Source: Ooceraea biroi (lineage: Eukaryota; Arthropoda; Insecta; Hymenoptera; Formicidae). Taken from it: 64,000 bases of DNA. Positions 1-13,456 of the stretch are shown here, one piece after another; within the stretch, counting starts at the first letter, position 1; each line of letters starts with the position of its first letter. Under the pieces are notes generated by a model, which was given only the letters and a program-made list of their open reading frames with translations, had not been told where the DNA came from and did not search any database. Position numbers and translations under genes: made by a program. The stretch is from assembly GCF_003672135.1 (NCBI RefSeq), contig NC_039506.1, forward strand, positions 1,364,001 through 1,428,000, read 5' to 3'.

Positions 1-2937
1 TGATTTCCGGTCAATATTTACTACCCTCGATTTGCGAGCGCCAATTAATAACACGGATGGGTTTTTGGCTAACATTAGCTTTCCACAGCAAAATACTTAC
101 CAATGCCGTAGTGAATCCCCGGAAACCTACGAAAGCGATCTATTTTTGAGCTCCGAGAATCGCTGTTGTCAGGCGGCTTCTCGATTCCCTGCCACTTTGT
201 AAGGGATTTCAAGAGAGAAACAAAGAACAACTCTCTTCTTAAGCTCTGAAAACAAGCACTACCAAACCGTCCAAACGAATAACGTAATGGAGCGCAGCAA
301 AGAGAAAGAAAGAAGATTGTACTTTTGCAAATATTTATTAAATTATTTTAAACAAGATATCACTGCAACAAAGGCTCACGAATTACTAAAGAATGAATTG
401 GAGAAAGAGACAGAGTTACTTAACATGTAACTTTTTGTATAAAAAATTTAAATCAAGTGATTATTAAATTAAGTTTAAAAGATAAAAGACCAATTAGAAT
501 AATACGAAAATAATTAACAGCAATTCTATCAATTGTTCTCGTGTTATTCTACGAGTTTTTCTCTCAAACTATAATCGCTTGATTTAAATTCTATCCGTTA
601 AAGTCATTGAGTAAGTTTTGGCACATTTATTTCTACTCATAGTCATCTTTTGTACATACATATTACATTACATATTACATTACATATATGTATAAAGAAT
701 TTTACTTAGTATTATATTATAAACATTTGTTGCATGATATTTTGAATTTTTCGTAAAAATTAATTTTATAAATTAAGATATCAAATTATACAAATATTTT
801 GGAATTACATCTAAAAATAAATATGTATATCATTTATTTGTAAAATTTTTATATTTTTTTACATTTCGATATATATTTTAAAATATTTATCTAAATCATC
901 GTTATTTTTATCATTGTACAGTTTGCTAATTATTGCAACAATGTTAGATAAAGTAGATAACAGCAGGAGAATCCGTTCCTTATCCGCTGATTTCAGTTGA
1001 TTATTGGAGCAGCAGATGGCAGCATCTGCCGGATTTTAAGATAAGCGCTTATTAGTTATTGAGGTGGTTATTGTTTACAACATATGTGCGAGAGGTTAAG
1101 AGTTCATATCACTCATGTTTTTCTTAAGAGTTTAAGAAATGTTTTTTTTTTTTTAATTTGTAAAGAGCGGGCAATATGGGCTAGTTCCCAGCGCCATATG
1201 TATTTATATTTTGTTTTAATAAAAAAAAATAATAATAAGCGCTTATACATCTTTATTTTAATTTTGCAATTTATTTTACCATACCTTAAACTTTGCGCTA
1301 ATTTGTAACTACTCCTTCTTCACTGTTACTCAATGTATGATAGGTGACAAATCGACGTACATTTAAAAAAGAATTGCAAGATTATGTTTTGGGTATTTAG
1401 CATCAGTTCAATAACGGAGAATAATAGCATACATATTTTCGGCATTTCATGTCCTTTTACTTTAAAAAAGACAAGAATGCAAATCAAAAAAAGATTTGTA
1501 TAGTGTATGGAGAGAGTCCAGTAAACGAATTTCGTGCATGTAATTTTTCTTTCAATGATGCACGCTCAAGACAGGCGGTCGAAGTTGACCAAATCCAGAT
1601 GTTGATCAAAAATAAGTCCATTTTAATATAACATGGATTGAAGCAAATCTTCTGTAATGGAAAGTTTTACTATACAATTCAACAAATTTGCACCATATTT
1701 ACTACATATCATTGCAGAAGATTTTATACACAGTGTACGGTAATAGAATCAATCATAATAGAATCGAGCATCAACGCTCGTGAGATGACAGAACGGGTTG
1801 AATTGAATAAAAAAATTCTATATTATAATTTTCCAAACAACCATATATGTAAAATTTTGTAAAAACCCTCTCGAGCAGCTTTTCGTTCAGAAAATTGGCA
1901 ACATATTTTATACCTTGTGATCAATTAGTCATCGCGTGGACCCACATAATTCGTGAGAACGCGAATGATTCCACGTACATTGTGAATCGCTTTCTCATGA
2001 CATGTTGAGGGCAAAACGCGCTCTCTGTTCTTTCTCTCCCTCTCTTTCTTTCCTTTTATTGTCCCGCATAGAGGCTCACCTACGTAACGCAATATAATGT
2101 GGCTGCGGGTGGAAGTGATTCACGGGCACACATATCTACGGATCTGATTGCTCCTGTATTCATGGAAAAATGTGGAAAAATGCGCCCATATACCAAGTCG
2201 CCTAAGATGGTCAAGCTTTAAAATTTATCTCTAGATCGCAACTTTTTCTGATCGAGATAAATTTCCAAATCATGTTGTACCTAAAAAGTTTCCTTTTATT
2301 TATGGTTTTATTAATGGGTATATAATATATGAATACTAATATAAGTATGTATATATCTTTATTTATTTTGTTGCAATAATTAACAAACAATACAGTGATG
2401 AAATAAGATCATTCAAATAAATATTTCAAAAACATATATTAAAATATAAAGAAATATGTAACATAAATATAATATAAATATATATTACAAATTAAGCGCT
2501 ATCTTCTTATCTTCTGATCTAACAATATTTTTTTCATACAACTTTTTTATGTACTTTTCAGTATACTTTTAAATTTTTATTTCTTTTTAGGAATAAACAA
2601 TTTATTTTGTGATATTTGAGGTTGTTATGACGCTATTTCTAAAGTCTTAATTTGCTCCATCAGTAAATTATACTTTCGGGAGTCCTCCAGGATCCCGTAT
2701 GGCGAAACCATATGCTTTTATAGTCTGCTGGCTGAGAGATGACTCTTGTGCCGACACGCGACCCACAGCCATTCTAAGCACTTAATTCTCTATCATGACC
2801 GAGAGGACTATCGGTATAACTGAATTCTCTGGAATCTTTTGTCATTTTCGTAGCTACAGAAATAGAAAAAGCAGTATTGATTAAACAGTCTTAAATTTAA
2901 CAATCTTAAAGTCTTCTGTCTGGTGTGCGTACATATA
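1..2937. other. Intergenic DNA, no gene recognised
   Basis: AT-rich sequence with many stops in all frames. The ORFs here are short, low-complexity and lack splice-consistent partners. A pyrimidine-rich stretch lies near 2020-2060. I see no RNA gene or conserved protein motif. Confidence 0.6.
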
Positions 2938-2939
2938 TA

Positions 2940-3928
2940 CAGGGTGAGGCACCTAAAACAGGCACCTGAATATCTCGGCTGTTATTGGTGATAGAAAAAA
3001 ATGTGTCAGACCAAACTTGCATGGTTTCGAGAGACACATAATTTGTTCTAAATAATTTTTTATTAGGTGGACGTGTAGAGGTCATATGAAGGTCAACTTC
3101 GTTTTTTTAAACGGTATGATATGTTGTTTTACGTACCATTTAGTAGAGCGTTTGAAGATGCGCACATTGATCTACGGGTCAAAATCATTCAAGGTCACTG
3201 AAGGCTAAAATTTCTAGAAGTGCTAGAACTTTTTCATTTCTGAGTTTACGGTTTTTCAATAGCAGAGAACTCTAGGCAATATAAAAAATATAGATATTAA
3301 CGACTCAGAACTACTCGGAAAAGAAAAAATTTCTAACGGCTAGAACTTTTTCATTTCTGAATTTACGGTATTTTCAATAGCAGGGAACTCTAGGCAATAT
3401 AAGAAATAATGGTATGAACAACTCAGAACTCCTCGGAAAAGAAAAAATTTCTAACGGCTAGAACTTTTTCATTTCTGAATTTACGGTATTTTCAATAGCA
3501 GAGAACTCTAGGCAATATAAAAAATAATGATAACAACAACTCAGAACTTCGCGGAAAAAGAAAAAATTTCTAACGGCTAGAATTTTTTCATTTCTGAGTT
3601 TACAGTATTTTTAATAGCAGAGAACTCTAGGCAATATAAAGTAAATTATTTTCCCTTGCAGTTGGCCTTCAGTGACCTTGAATGATTTTGACCCGTAGAT
3701 CAATGTGCGCATCTTCAAACGCTCTACTAGATGGTACGTAAAAAAAAATATACCATTTAAAAAAACGAAGTTGACCTTCATATGACCTCTACGTGTCCAC
3801 CTAATAAAAAACTATTTAGAACAAATTATGTGTCCCTCGAAACCATGCAAGTTTGGTCTGACACATTTTTTTCTATCACCAATAACAGCCGAGATATTCA
3901 GGTAGCCTGTTTTAGGTGCCTCATCCTG
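2940..3928. mobile_element. Foldback transposon with TA target site and internal satellite
   Basis: Two inverted arms of about 270 bp, roughly 2940-3210 and 3660-3928, match almost perfectly. The left end reads CAGGGTGAGGCACC and the right end is its inverse with one change. Both ends are flanked by TA, the target site of the IS630/Tc1/mariner superfamily. No transposase ORF is present, so this is a non-autonomous element. The space between the arms is a tandem array, listed separately. The superfamily is inferred from the termini and the TA target. Confidence 0.8.
3211..3650. repeat. Tandem array, about 118-bp unit, inside the foldback element
   Basis: The string CTAGAACTTTTTCATTTC and its close variants start at 3223, 3340, 3458 and 3577, giving periods of 117, 118 and 119 bp. 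Each unit also carries the conserved string GAACTCTAGGCAATATAA. There are about 3.6 copies, each differing by a few bases. The array exactly fills the loop between the terminal arms. Confidence 0.85.
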
Positions 3929-5789
3929 TATACGTACATCTATGTAATTGTCTAAATAATTTTATAGCTGTTTTTAAAGTTTTTCGATTCGGTATATAAA
4001 TTTTTTACATTAAATCGAAATACATAACATATTTTATAAATAAAATCTTTTCGTAGTCGATTAAACAGAATAAAGAAATACATTGATACATTTTTATATA
4101 TTGAATCGAAATATATAACATATTTTATAAATGGAATCGATTGTCGTAATCGATTAACAGAACATAGATATCGCAGTGAGAAACGATTTGGTACAGGAGT
4201 ACCGTTGAGGATATAAGCGACGGATACGAGCGAGCGCGGTCGTCGCGACTTAATCAGGATGCAACGTCATCGTTTAAAGTGTCGCATTTTCTCGTCGCTT
4301 CGAAGGGTGATAATTGTGCGAGCTGAAAAACCTGAGTAATAAACGCCCCTTTAAATACGACAAAACAATTTTTTTTCTGGATTTTACCAAAAGTTCTTGG
4401 GCAAGAAAGAGGATCCATGGTCCAAAACTCTTTGCTTACTTATCCCGCTTTTAAAGAACTTCAACTGCATAAAACTTTAATAAGATATGCAAAAGTAATC
4501 AGACACAAAAGAATAAGCGATATCTTTTTCTAAAGAGCTTGTTTATTTCATGCACTAGATAATAAATGGATAATATAATAACAACCTCAATATAGGCTTT
4601 TCCTAAGCAGTAACGTTTAAAAATATGGAAAAATAGAAGTACGCGTACATGTGTAATTTTTCTATCTGAAGTATTTAATTATACCGGCAATATTTATTAA
4701 GTATTACTGTTGTTTTAAATACATATGTGAACGGCAAAAAAAAATAGCAGCTTCCGATATTTAGACTGCTTGTCCAGTAAAAATGAAAGAGTTAGCTAAA
4801 CACGAATTACAAGTATGTTCTATTCTAAAATAATAGACCTTTTCAGACGGATGCTCCAGATCCGCTTTTGGATTCCATACTTTCGTTTCGCCTAAAAAGA
4901 TCTCGCTTCCACGAAAGTGTTATCTATATTTACTATTACGTATCACGAAGGTATACACTGTTCGCATGTTACCGTATTTTCAAAAGTACCGAACGACGTT
5001 GGGAAACAATTCACATGCTGGGTTATGTGCCAGAAATATATATTATATGACGAGAAAGAAAGAAAGAGAAAGAGGAAGAGATTTTATTCTCTCTACTGGA
5101 GAATGAATGGATCTGAATTCTAACGTTTTATTGTGCATGATTGAAAGAGCGTCATTCAGCTAGTAATAATCGATAATTTGTAATAAATGCTGTACATAGA
5201 AATATATTCTTAACAATCTTTTGGTTTTTAAGTAGTTTGAATAGAGACAAGATAATTTACAATCTATGTGACACATTATATGTATCTTACAATCTTTATA
5301 TTATTCAGAATGTTATATTTAAGTAATAGATTTTTATAACTGTAATGTAATTATTTATATTCATTTTTTTCTTCATTTCGAAGGTATAATATCAATAATT
5401 ATATAATAAAGTCTATAAAAGAACACTATAAGAAATAAACTTTTTGTTAATTAGTATTAGCAAAAATGTTATTGTTTAGAAATCACTCAACTCAATTAAA
5501 CATATTGTATCTGCAATCAACAGAAGAAGCCTGAAAACGTAACATTTTGTCGATGATACTAGCGGCATATAAAGAGAAAGAAAGAGAGAAACGTGGCGGA
5601 GGTTCCCTGTCGCCTTCGCGCAATTACATCCAATTGAAGTAATTTAGACCAATTGAGCGTTAACAGGCTCAATTGGCGGGCCCGACGCTGCGCGTTCGTT
5701 GTTAAAGACTCGACATACCTAGGACGTAAAAGAAATACGAATAACGTGAAGAAAAAAAGTCCAACGTTAAGAGACGTGGTCGCATCCGC

Positions 5790-5792
<3 letters not shown>

Positions 5793-5837
<45 letters not shown>

Positions 5838-5850
5838 TTCTCTCACACAC
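5793..5850. repeat. (CT)n/(CA)n microsatellite
   Basis: A long run of TC dinucleotides with two small interruptions runs into a short (CA)n tract. Both strands translate as low-complexity arginine/glutamate or leucine/serine protein, which explains the spurious ORFs here. Confidence 0.9.
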
Positions 5851-6220
5851 ACACACGCGTGCATATGCGCTTCTGACATAGCTTGCTATCGTGATTTCGC
5901 ATTCAGAAATCCATGAAATCTCTTATATAGTTCAGCAAATATAAAGATATACATACAAAATGTACAATATATACATTTGATATATTGATATAGTATATCA
6001 ATGTATTAACTTTTGACATAGTATCAACTTGAACTCAGTAGATAACAAATTGATTGATACTTTATATGCAATTATATTATAAAAATACATTTATATTTAA
6101 ATTTAAATACAATTATATTATAAAAATACATTTATATTTAAAATATTTTTGTAATAATATTGTTTTGGCCCCTAGCTCTATATATAGCGTTCTATTGCTA
6201 CTTCATAAACTATTATCAAA

Positions 6221-6358
6221 GGTTTTATTACTGCTAATATAAAATATCAAACAATTTATTTCAAACTAATTGTACATTGCATGTTTTGCGGTTTTATTAC
6301 TGCTAATATAAAATATCAAACAATTTATTTCAAACTAATTTTACATTGCATGTTTTGC
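6221..6358. repeat. Tandem duplication, 69-bp unit, two copies
   Basis: A 69-bp unit beginning GGTTTTATTACTGCTAATAT at 6221 recurs at 6290 with a single G/T difference (near 6271/6340). A second, shorter tandem duplication of about 55 bp, based on CAATTATATTATAAAAATAC, lies just upstream at about 6068-6145. Confidence 0.9.
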
Positions 6359-9300
6359 GCGTTGCGAATCACTGATATTAATTAAAAAATAATTTTGACG
6401 CTTTTATATTAATACCACAAAATATCAAATAAAATGAAAAATGAGAAAGATACAAGAAAAATTAAAAAAATATAATTAATATAATGTATTACTTATAATT
6501 GATGTATAATTGGGATGAAATTAATTATTAATCATTATTTCATAAAAGAAATTAGGAACGACATAATTGCAGCAACTGCGCAAATATAAAAAATAGACTG
6601 GATGATTCATTGGTTACATCTCTGTATTTCTGTGAAACTGCTAACATTTTATTCTTCCAATATTTCATTACATATCTATCTTATTTCGTGAATGCGACAC
6701 ATGTAGCACATAGCTAAAAAAGGAATATACTAATTGATTACTAATATACTCGTATGTATGAAGTAATACTGCATAGTATAAGTTAATACTGCAAGCTAAT
6801 TTGACTATGATAGTCACAGCGGTGGAAGACGTAGCCGAAGAGAGGTGGAGTTTAAAGGGGCCGAGCTACTTTGCCCCTCAGTAACCGCGCTGGAGGGGCA
6901 ACGACGTATCGCATTCGTCTTCATCTCTTATCTCTTTTCAGGTTTCGTCCAATCCAGTCGCTGTGAGGTAGGGAGTACTCGAATTTCTCCTTCCTCATTT
7001 ATCTCCGTTGATCACCCTTTTCTCACCCTTCTGTCCGTTCATACCAAAAATTTCATTTGCATAATCATTGTATGCACATGTTACATATTTTTAGGATACG
7101 TTTCAAAAAGCAAATGAGTAAGTAGTAATTTTTTAAAAGAATTAATAGTTATTTTTTAATCACATTGTGATAAAAAGCGAAAACTCGAAAGAGTGCAAAT
7201 AAATTTCGAACTATTTTATTGTACAGGATGGCACACTTTTCAAACACAAATAAACAATTTCAAAGATCCAGAATTTAAGATAAAAAATTTTTGCACTACG
7301 TAACAATTGAGTATCGCGAGCACCGCGCGCGCGTTCGGTTTTCACAAGCTTTAATATTCTATTTGCGAGCAACAAAAAAATATTTGCTCTCGCTCGCTCG
7401 CGAACTCGAGTGGAACTCTGCGCGCGCACTTCCGCTACGTCGTGCGAACGCAAGAAGAAACATGATGGCGCGGATATATAATCACCAATAAAAAAGGATC
7501 ACTTCCGCTTTTAGGTCACTCGCTTTAATTTTGTCTTGACTATTCTTCCAACGACATCGTGAAACTCAAACACCTGACGCGACGGTGACGGACAGTCGGT
7601 GGCGACGGTGGCACAATTGTAGTAGGTCATGTTCACACTACGCCGATGAAGAACAAGATGGAGGATACGCGACAGATGAATGCAAGAGAAAGTCGCGGAT
7701 GCGGAGGGTCAGTGCAGGAGACTGCGTTACACTGCAGCCCGTTGCTCACCGGACCTTCACTTATATCGTCGCTCAGCTAATAACGCTAGTAATGTGATAT
7801 GATTAGCTTAGTTGAGTTCAGTTTAGTTCGTATTCGTTCAATTTAGTGGTTCGCCAGCAAAATCACATCGAGTTAAACCCATTTAGGCCAGTTAAGTTAC
7901 CGACTTCTCCTCGTTCTCTTGCGGCCTCTATCGCTGCCACAGCCGCCGCCGCCATTGGCCTCCTGGGGCCTGTCAATACTCCTCGGCGAACAAAAATATA
8001 CCGCCGATCGTGGATACGGGCCCGCATGAGATCCTGCCCCGCTGCCGTGAAACTGGAAATTAAATTGCCATAGATCTTATCTCGTCCATTACATCTCATC
8101 CATGAACGAGGGTCTCCAAATGACTTCGCCCGAAGATGCCCAAAATATCCACCTAGAGGTGTAACTTAGAAGAAGCATTTGCTGTTCATCAGTTGTAATC
8201 TCTAAAAACATTTATGAGAAATTTCCATGAAAATTTTCAACAAGGAATAATGATATCTCTGTAAAGAATTTATAGAAGAACTAAAATCTTAAAGAGCCTA
8301 GTAACGCATAGAAAATTGCAAGAACAAAAAGAGTGCTAAATCATCGAATTTAAAGCTGCTCTGGTGCTTCAATTAAATAATAAATGACTGTTACTGCGCT
8401 CCATTATTTCGCATCGAGAGGAACAATATGACGGATGACGATGAAACGATCACCCGCATTACAGCACCTTTGCCTCGAAAGTCTTATATTAATTATCACA
8501 TCCCCTATATTTGTCACATTCCCCCATCGTCAATCCTGTTCCATGATGAAACCAGTCAACAAATATACTTTATTACCTGAATATAGATATGTATCACTAC
8601 TGTTACTATTAATTATCACCAAGACGTTTTGTCACGTATTTCGATACATGTATCGACAAGTATCGACAATAAATTTTCTGATGTCAGAAAATTTATACAT
8701 GAGTACTTTTAACAAAATAGAACAGTCTTGATAAAAAGATATATCAATAAAAAAGAAAACATAGCGAAAAAAGTAGTTATTTCTTTTAAAAAATATTATT
8801 AATTATAATAATATGAAATATGACGAACGAATAAGAAGTTATCGAGGAGATGATCGAGGTGGATCAGGATCAGTAGACAGTCAGGTTGGAGACAATCGAT
8901 TGGAGCAGAGAGCGCGGTAAAATTAGCGCGCGTAGAGCCATGCGCTAATTACTGACAACGAAAATTAGCGGTTAATATACGCGTATATACGCACGGGGCA
9001 CGGGGGGTAGTTTGATTGGGCCAATTCGAGGCAATTCCTGGCGATTGCTGATTTCATTGAGCTTGCGCTAAGAGTGCCTGGGCTCAGTGCAACGCCAACA
9101 GTGCTGGACAGCGGACCATGGATCTCTTCTTCGAGGCGACGAAGGTATACGCGCTACGTGTATCGCCTCGATCGAGCGCGGATCGATCGATCAGCAAACG
9201 ACACGCGCGCAGATTTTCTGCTGCGGATGTTGAGCGGAGCCTTCATGATTCATACCCGTTGAAAATTAGAAAAGAGAATAAGACAAGACGAAAAATTGGA

Positions 9301-9900
9301 GAAATGATTTGAATTGAGAAAATGAAAAACACGCGAAAACCAAAAAATGGAGACTTATTCGATAAAATCCAGGACGCGTCTGGAATGCTCTTTCATGTCG
9401 ATAATAGTATTTGTGTATACGAAGATCTACAAATTCTTCATTGTGTCGCATCTAAAAAACACGAGTGGCTAGAATGATCTAAGTGGTAGAAACAGAAATA
9501 TAGAAAACAGAAAGACGACAGAAAGAATCGTGATGGAAGAAAGGTAAGATATTTTAGGTAACATTGTAAGATAATTTGTTTTATCATGTCTGTGTAACTA
9601 ATCAAAACAGAGAGACTATATAAAGTGTATTATTATAATCCTCTGCCACACATATTATTTTTACTATATGAAAAAATTCATCTAAGAGAGATAAATGTTC
9701 CTGTTCTTTCTATTTTAGAATCTTTCCATTTATATGCAACATTTTAGAATCTCCTTACATTATTTTCTCTTTAAAATTCTATTTTGTTTCCGATTTTTAA
9801 TTTAGGTACAACTGCATTTAAATTATATTGCACTCCTGTGCAATTTAGACTTGCAAGACAGAAAATAGGCTCCTCCGTTCCCACGAGAAAACGATCTTCT

Positions 9901-10831
9901 CTATTCCCACGAGCCTGACGTTTACCCTCACGCATATGATCGCACCCTCGTATTATCCACCTCCGTTGCAGATGAAACTTTTTTGCGCACAGGTTGGAGA
10001 GAGGGGCAGTCGCTCGCTGATCGTCGAGGATTCACCAGAGGCGGGGGAGCGAGGAAATGATGGCGGTGGACCGCAAGAGGCAGCATCACCGCACCCGCAT
10101 GAAGCAGGATTGGTCGGGTCCCGAGTATGGGGGCGGCCTGGGCCGGCATGCTTCGGAAAATATAAGCCTGTGTGAGAGAGTGGCGGCTGATTAACTGGAG
10201 ACTCGGGACGGAGAATAGTGGCGAGAGTGAGTGTCCCCACGGAGAGAATAGAGGACGGACGTTCTCATCGGGGAGACGTCGTCGTCGCCGCCGCCGTCGC
10301 CGTCGTCGTTGGTCCAGTTTTCCAAGGTCTGCCTTGGAATAATCGGCCGGCGCGTTGTGCGAGTTAACGCTGCTTAAAACTAATCAAAATTAATCATAAC
10401 CCGGGTAACAATTGATCGCAATTGTCGCGCTAGCTCTATTACGGGTAATCGGACAATCGGTTACGGCCGCCTCCTTTTTTTCCATCCGACAGGAAGCCGG
10501 AAAGAATCTCGGAAGACAAATCTCGGTGAAGTCACATGATGATTTTCCATTATCGATATTGAGGTGTGAGACAACAAACGTCTATCTCTTTGGAGTTTAA
10601 TTTAACCGGAGGAGAATCCATCATATACCACGTGAGGATGTGGATTGAAACGGAATATACTTAAAAGAAGAAGCGCCACGGGAAGGAATAACGGAGGGGT
10701 GAATAGTAATTCGTGATATTCACTATTGGATCAACTCGGTCAACGGAGAAATTCAACGTGCATTCAACAACTACTGCTCAACTTATTGAATCAAGGTTTT
10801 TCGCGAGCTACAACACAAGAGGCTGTTTAAA
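9901..10831 (+). promoter_or_regulatory. GC-rich upstream/leader region of repo
   Basis: This sequence, running directly up to the repo start codon, is much richer in GC and CpG than its surroundings. It includes a GTC/GCC triplet tract near 10268-10306. The ORFs are short and conflict with one another. It is probably promoter plus 5' untranslated exon. The transcription start cannot be fixed from sequence alone. Confidence 0.4.
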
Positions 10832-13456
10832 ATGGACGGCGCTCCATCGTGGGACGATCCGATCTTTTCGGATTTCGGAAGTCGTGGGACCACTGGAGCC
10901 CACATTCAGGTGATGCTGAGTCTGAGTGGCGGCCATCACGGGCGCCGGTGGTGACTTAATGCCAACTGGCGGTGGTCAACTTCACAAACTGGATTCATCT
11001 AACAGCCCGTCGCCGCATCATCAGACTGCAGCGCAGCATTCGCATCATCTACAACAGCAGCAGCAGCAAAAGGAACTGAAGGAACTCGAACTGTCGGGCA
11101 TGTACGCTCCTTTGCCGCCGCAGACTCAAGACGTCACCACGTCAACGTCCACAAGCGTTACGCCAACTTCGACAAGCCTGCAACAAAGTCTGCAGCTCGG
11201 CAACGCACTTAAGAGAAAGCCGACGATCCCATCAACGCGCTGGCACCAGGTAATACAAATGTATATTTTGTTTTCTTTTCGCTTTTCTCAATGCTTTCTG
11301 TCATATTCCATTGTGTGTAATAACATCGTATCTTCATTTGATAATTAAATATTTATTAGACTAATTAAAGATATAAAATAGAAAAATATGAAATATTATA
11401 ATTGAAAAGAATGAAAACGAGAAGTTTTATAAAAACAATCGTTCTATTTCATTATATAATATTCTAAAGACTTTAAGATCATTTTAAAATCGCAAAAGAA
11501 AAAATTTCAAGTTTGAGAAATTTTTCTACGAAATGATACGCGAAAAAGATTACAACTCATGCATGCCTAAGCTTATTAATACATTCAATTTAGCTAATTT
11601 TTCGTTTACGCCAACTGGATTATTAAAATTAACTGTAATGTGTTCATATAATAATTTGCAAAATTTTAAAAAATATTAATTAAAAGTATTAAGTTGTTTA
11701 AATTTAAATGCAATTGTGCGTTATAATTTTCTATTATTATTAAACAATCATTATTTTGCAACTGTATGTAATTACATTGCTATAATATTATTCATGTCTT
11801 AACGCATTTATTGCATCGATCACCGGTAACATGGCGGTGAATGTATTCAGAAATTGAGTGAAATCATACACCAGTATTAAATCATTCTTAAAACTAACGA
11901 TTTTACGATTGATGGAGCAATATTAACTTTATAGTTAACAGCGAAGCACAACCAGCGAAAAAGGATTCGAAGAAGAAGACTGACAATAATAACATCAAAA
12001 AGAAAAAGACGAGGTACATATATGACATAATCGTATTAGACATTTTATATCTATTATTTTATGTTTTATATAAATATCTTAAATTATACTTCGATAAATA
12101 TAAGTATTTAATAATGTTTAATTATTATGAAAATCGCACAATTAATAAAACTTTATATATGGAATTTTTCGATTTAATTCAACTTATTCTATTTCCATAC
12201 GAGCGTTGGCTAGAATTTTACCGGACATCCTGTAATTTATCACTGATTTAAAGAGAGATCTAAATATATAGAATTAAATTATATTTATACAACATTATGT
12301 ATTTTTTAGAACAACTTTCACGGCGTACCAACTCGAGGAACTGGAAAGAGCTTTCGAGCGGGCACCGTATCCAGACGTTTTTGCCCGTGATGAACTTGCA
12401 GTAAAGCTTGCTCTGTCTGAGACCCGCGTGCAAGTTTGGTTTCAAAATCGTAGGGCAAAGTGGCGGAAGAAGGAACCGCCGCGCAAGACAGCCGGCTATA
12501 TGGCCACGGGATCCGCCAGTCCTGGTTTATCAGGTGAAATTAGAGAATATACTATATCGTAAAAGCAGTTTTGCAAAATTTTTTATGTCAGTATTTCACA
12601 GTCAACCTGCATAAATATATCTCATACATTTATCTTGTAAGACATAAAAATTTAAACAAATTATGAAAGAAATTATTTTGGACACTAAATTGACAAAATG
12701 ACTCAAAAAGAACCCCTCAAAGAGATTTGAGGAATTCAAGAAAGAGCTCTATGTTTATTTAAAATACATTTATTTTCTAAACTGCTCTGTATTTTTTCCA
12801 TCAAAGGTTCCTTCACCTCGCTGAATAATAATCTCAACCCATTCGCATCGCCGACAACGGCAGCGGGTCCGCCAGACGCGTGGGCGTACTCGTCAGCGTA
12901 TGACCTGGCACCTCACTTGAATCTGCTCAGTCCATCCAACTCGCCGTATTCGAGCGCGGCAGCGGCGGCTGCTGCCGCCGGTTTCGGCAACAACGGGGGT
13001 GTTTCATACTCGTCGTACGCAAGCATGTTGCCAACGCAGCACGACGCATCACTGTTCGCCGCGCCGACCGCTGTCGCCAATACTATGCGGGTCCACCAGG
13101 ACTATATGAACCCCGGTAACAGTCCACCACCGCCACCCGGTGGGCCTCTCACCCGCGCCGATTATCAGACGATGGTGACGACACACTCGCCGCCTACTCA
13201 TCTCACGGGTTCCATATCCGAGGATGAACACGGCGGCTGCCTGGCCGAGAAATACGCGCACGAGCAGGCCGATTACGGGCAGCAGCAGCAACAGCAGCAG
13301 CAACAGCAGCCACCACCGCCGCCACCTGATCAGAAGCAAGACTATGGCATGCACTCACCGCAACATGCACGCCAGGCTATGAAAGATCAGGTGATGGTGA
13401 AGAGCGAGCCTGGCAGCCAACAGAGCTACGTGCAGTTGCCTCCTTTTCTGAACTGA
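10832..13456 (+). CDS. repo: Repo (reversed polarity), paired-like homeodomain glial transcription factor
   Basis: Nuclear transcription factor; in Drosophila, Repo drives glial differentiation. Exons are 10832-11249, 11935-12013, 12310-12533 and 12807-13456. Their phases agree and the total is 1371 nt, about 456 aa. The start is the ATG at 10832 (MDGAPSWDDPIF). The homeodomain spans exons 2 and 3: TRTTFTAYQLEELERAFER, then VQVWFQNRRAKWRK with a Q50-type recognition helix, followed by the Repo-like EPPRKT. Basic KKDSKKKTDNN precedes it. Exon 4 carries SFTSLNNNLNPF, an alanine run, a proline run, a polyglutamine run at about 13280-13310 and the end SYVQLPPFLN. Exon 1 as given is broken by an extra base near 10938 and a missing base near 11215 (see findings). 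The paired-like class is certain. The repo assignment rests on the homeodomain and its C-terminal flank. Confidence 0.85.

Larger units (their letters stand above)
3931..9900. other. Intergenic DNA with simple repeats, no gene recognised
   Basis: No ORF in this interval shows a recognisable domain or a credible exon chain. A GC-richer patch at about 7300-8150 has open frames that are probably compositional. The simple repeats in the interval are listed separately. Confidence 0.5.

Noticed and set aside
5559..5916. Overlapping ORFs on both strands, 87-106 codons
   Set aside because: They are translations of the (CT)n/(CA)n microsatellite and its flanks, with Arg-Glu or Leu-Ser repeats and no domain.
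9936..10240. Overlapping ORFs upstream of repo
   Set aside because: Three mutually overlapping open frames on both strands in GC-rich DNA are better explained by composition of the promoter/leader.
10926..10928. ATG at 10926 as the repo start
   Set aside because: The frame from it reaches exon 2 out of phase, and the upstream ATG at 10832 gives a coherent protein-like N-terminus and a total length divisible by three.
13049..13354. 101-codon minus-strand ORF opposite repo exon 4
   Set aside because: It is a shadow frame; its leucine run is the antisense of the polyglutamine codons of repo.
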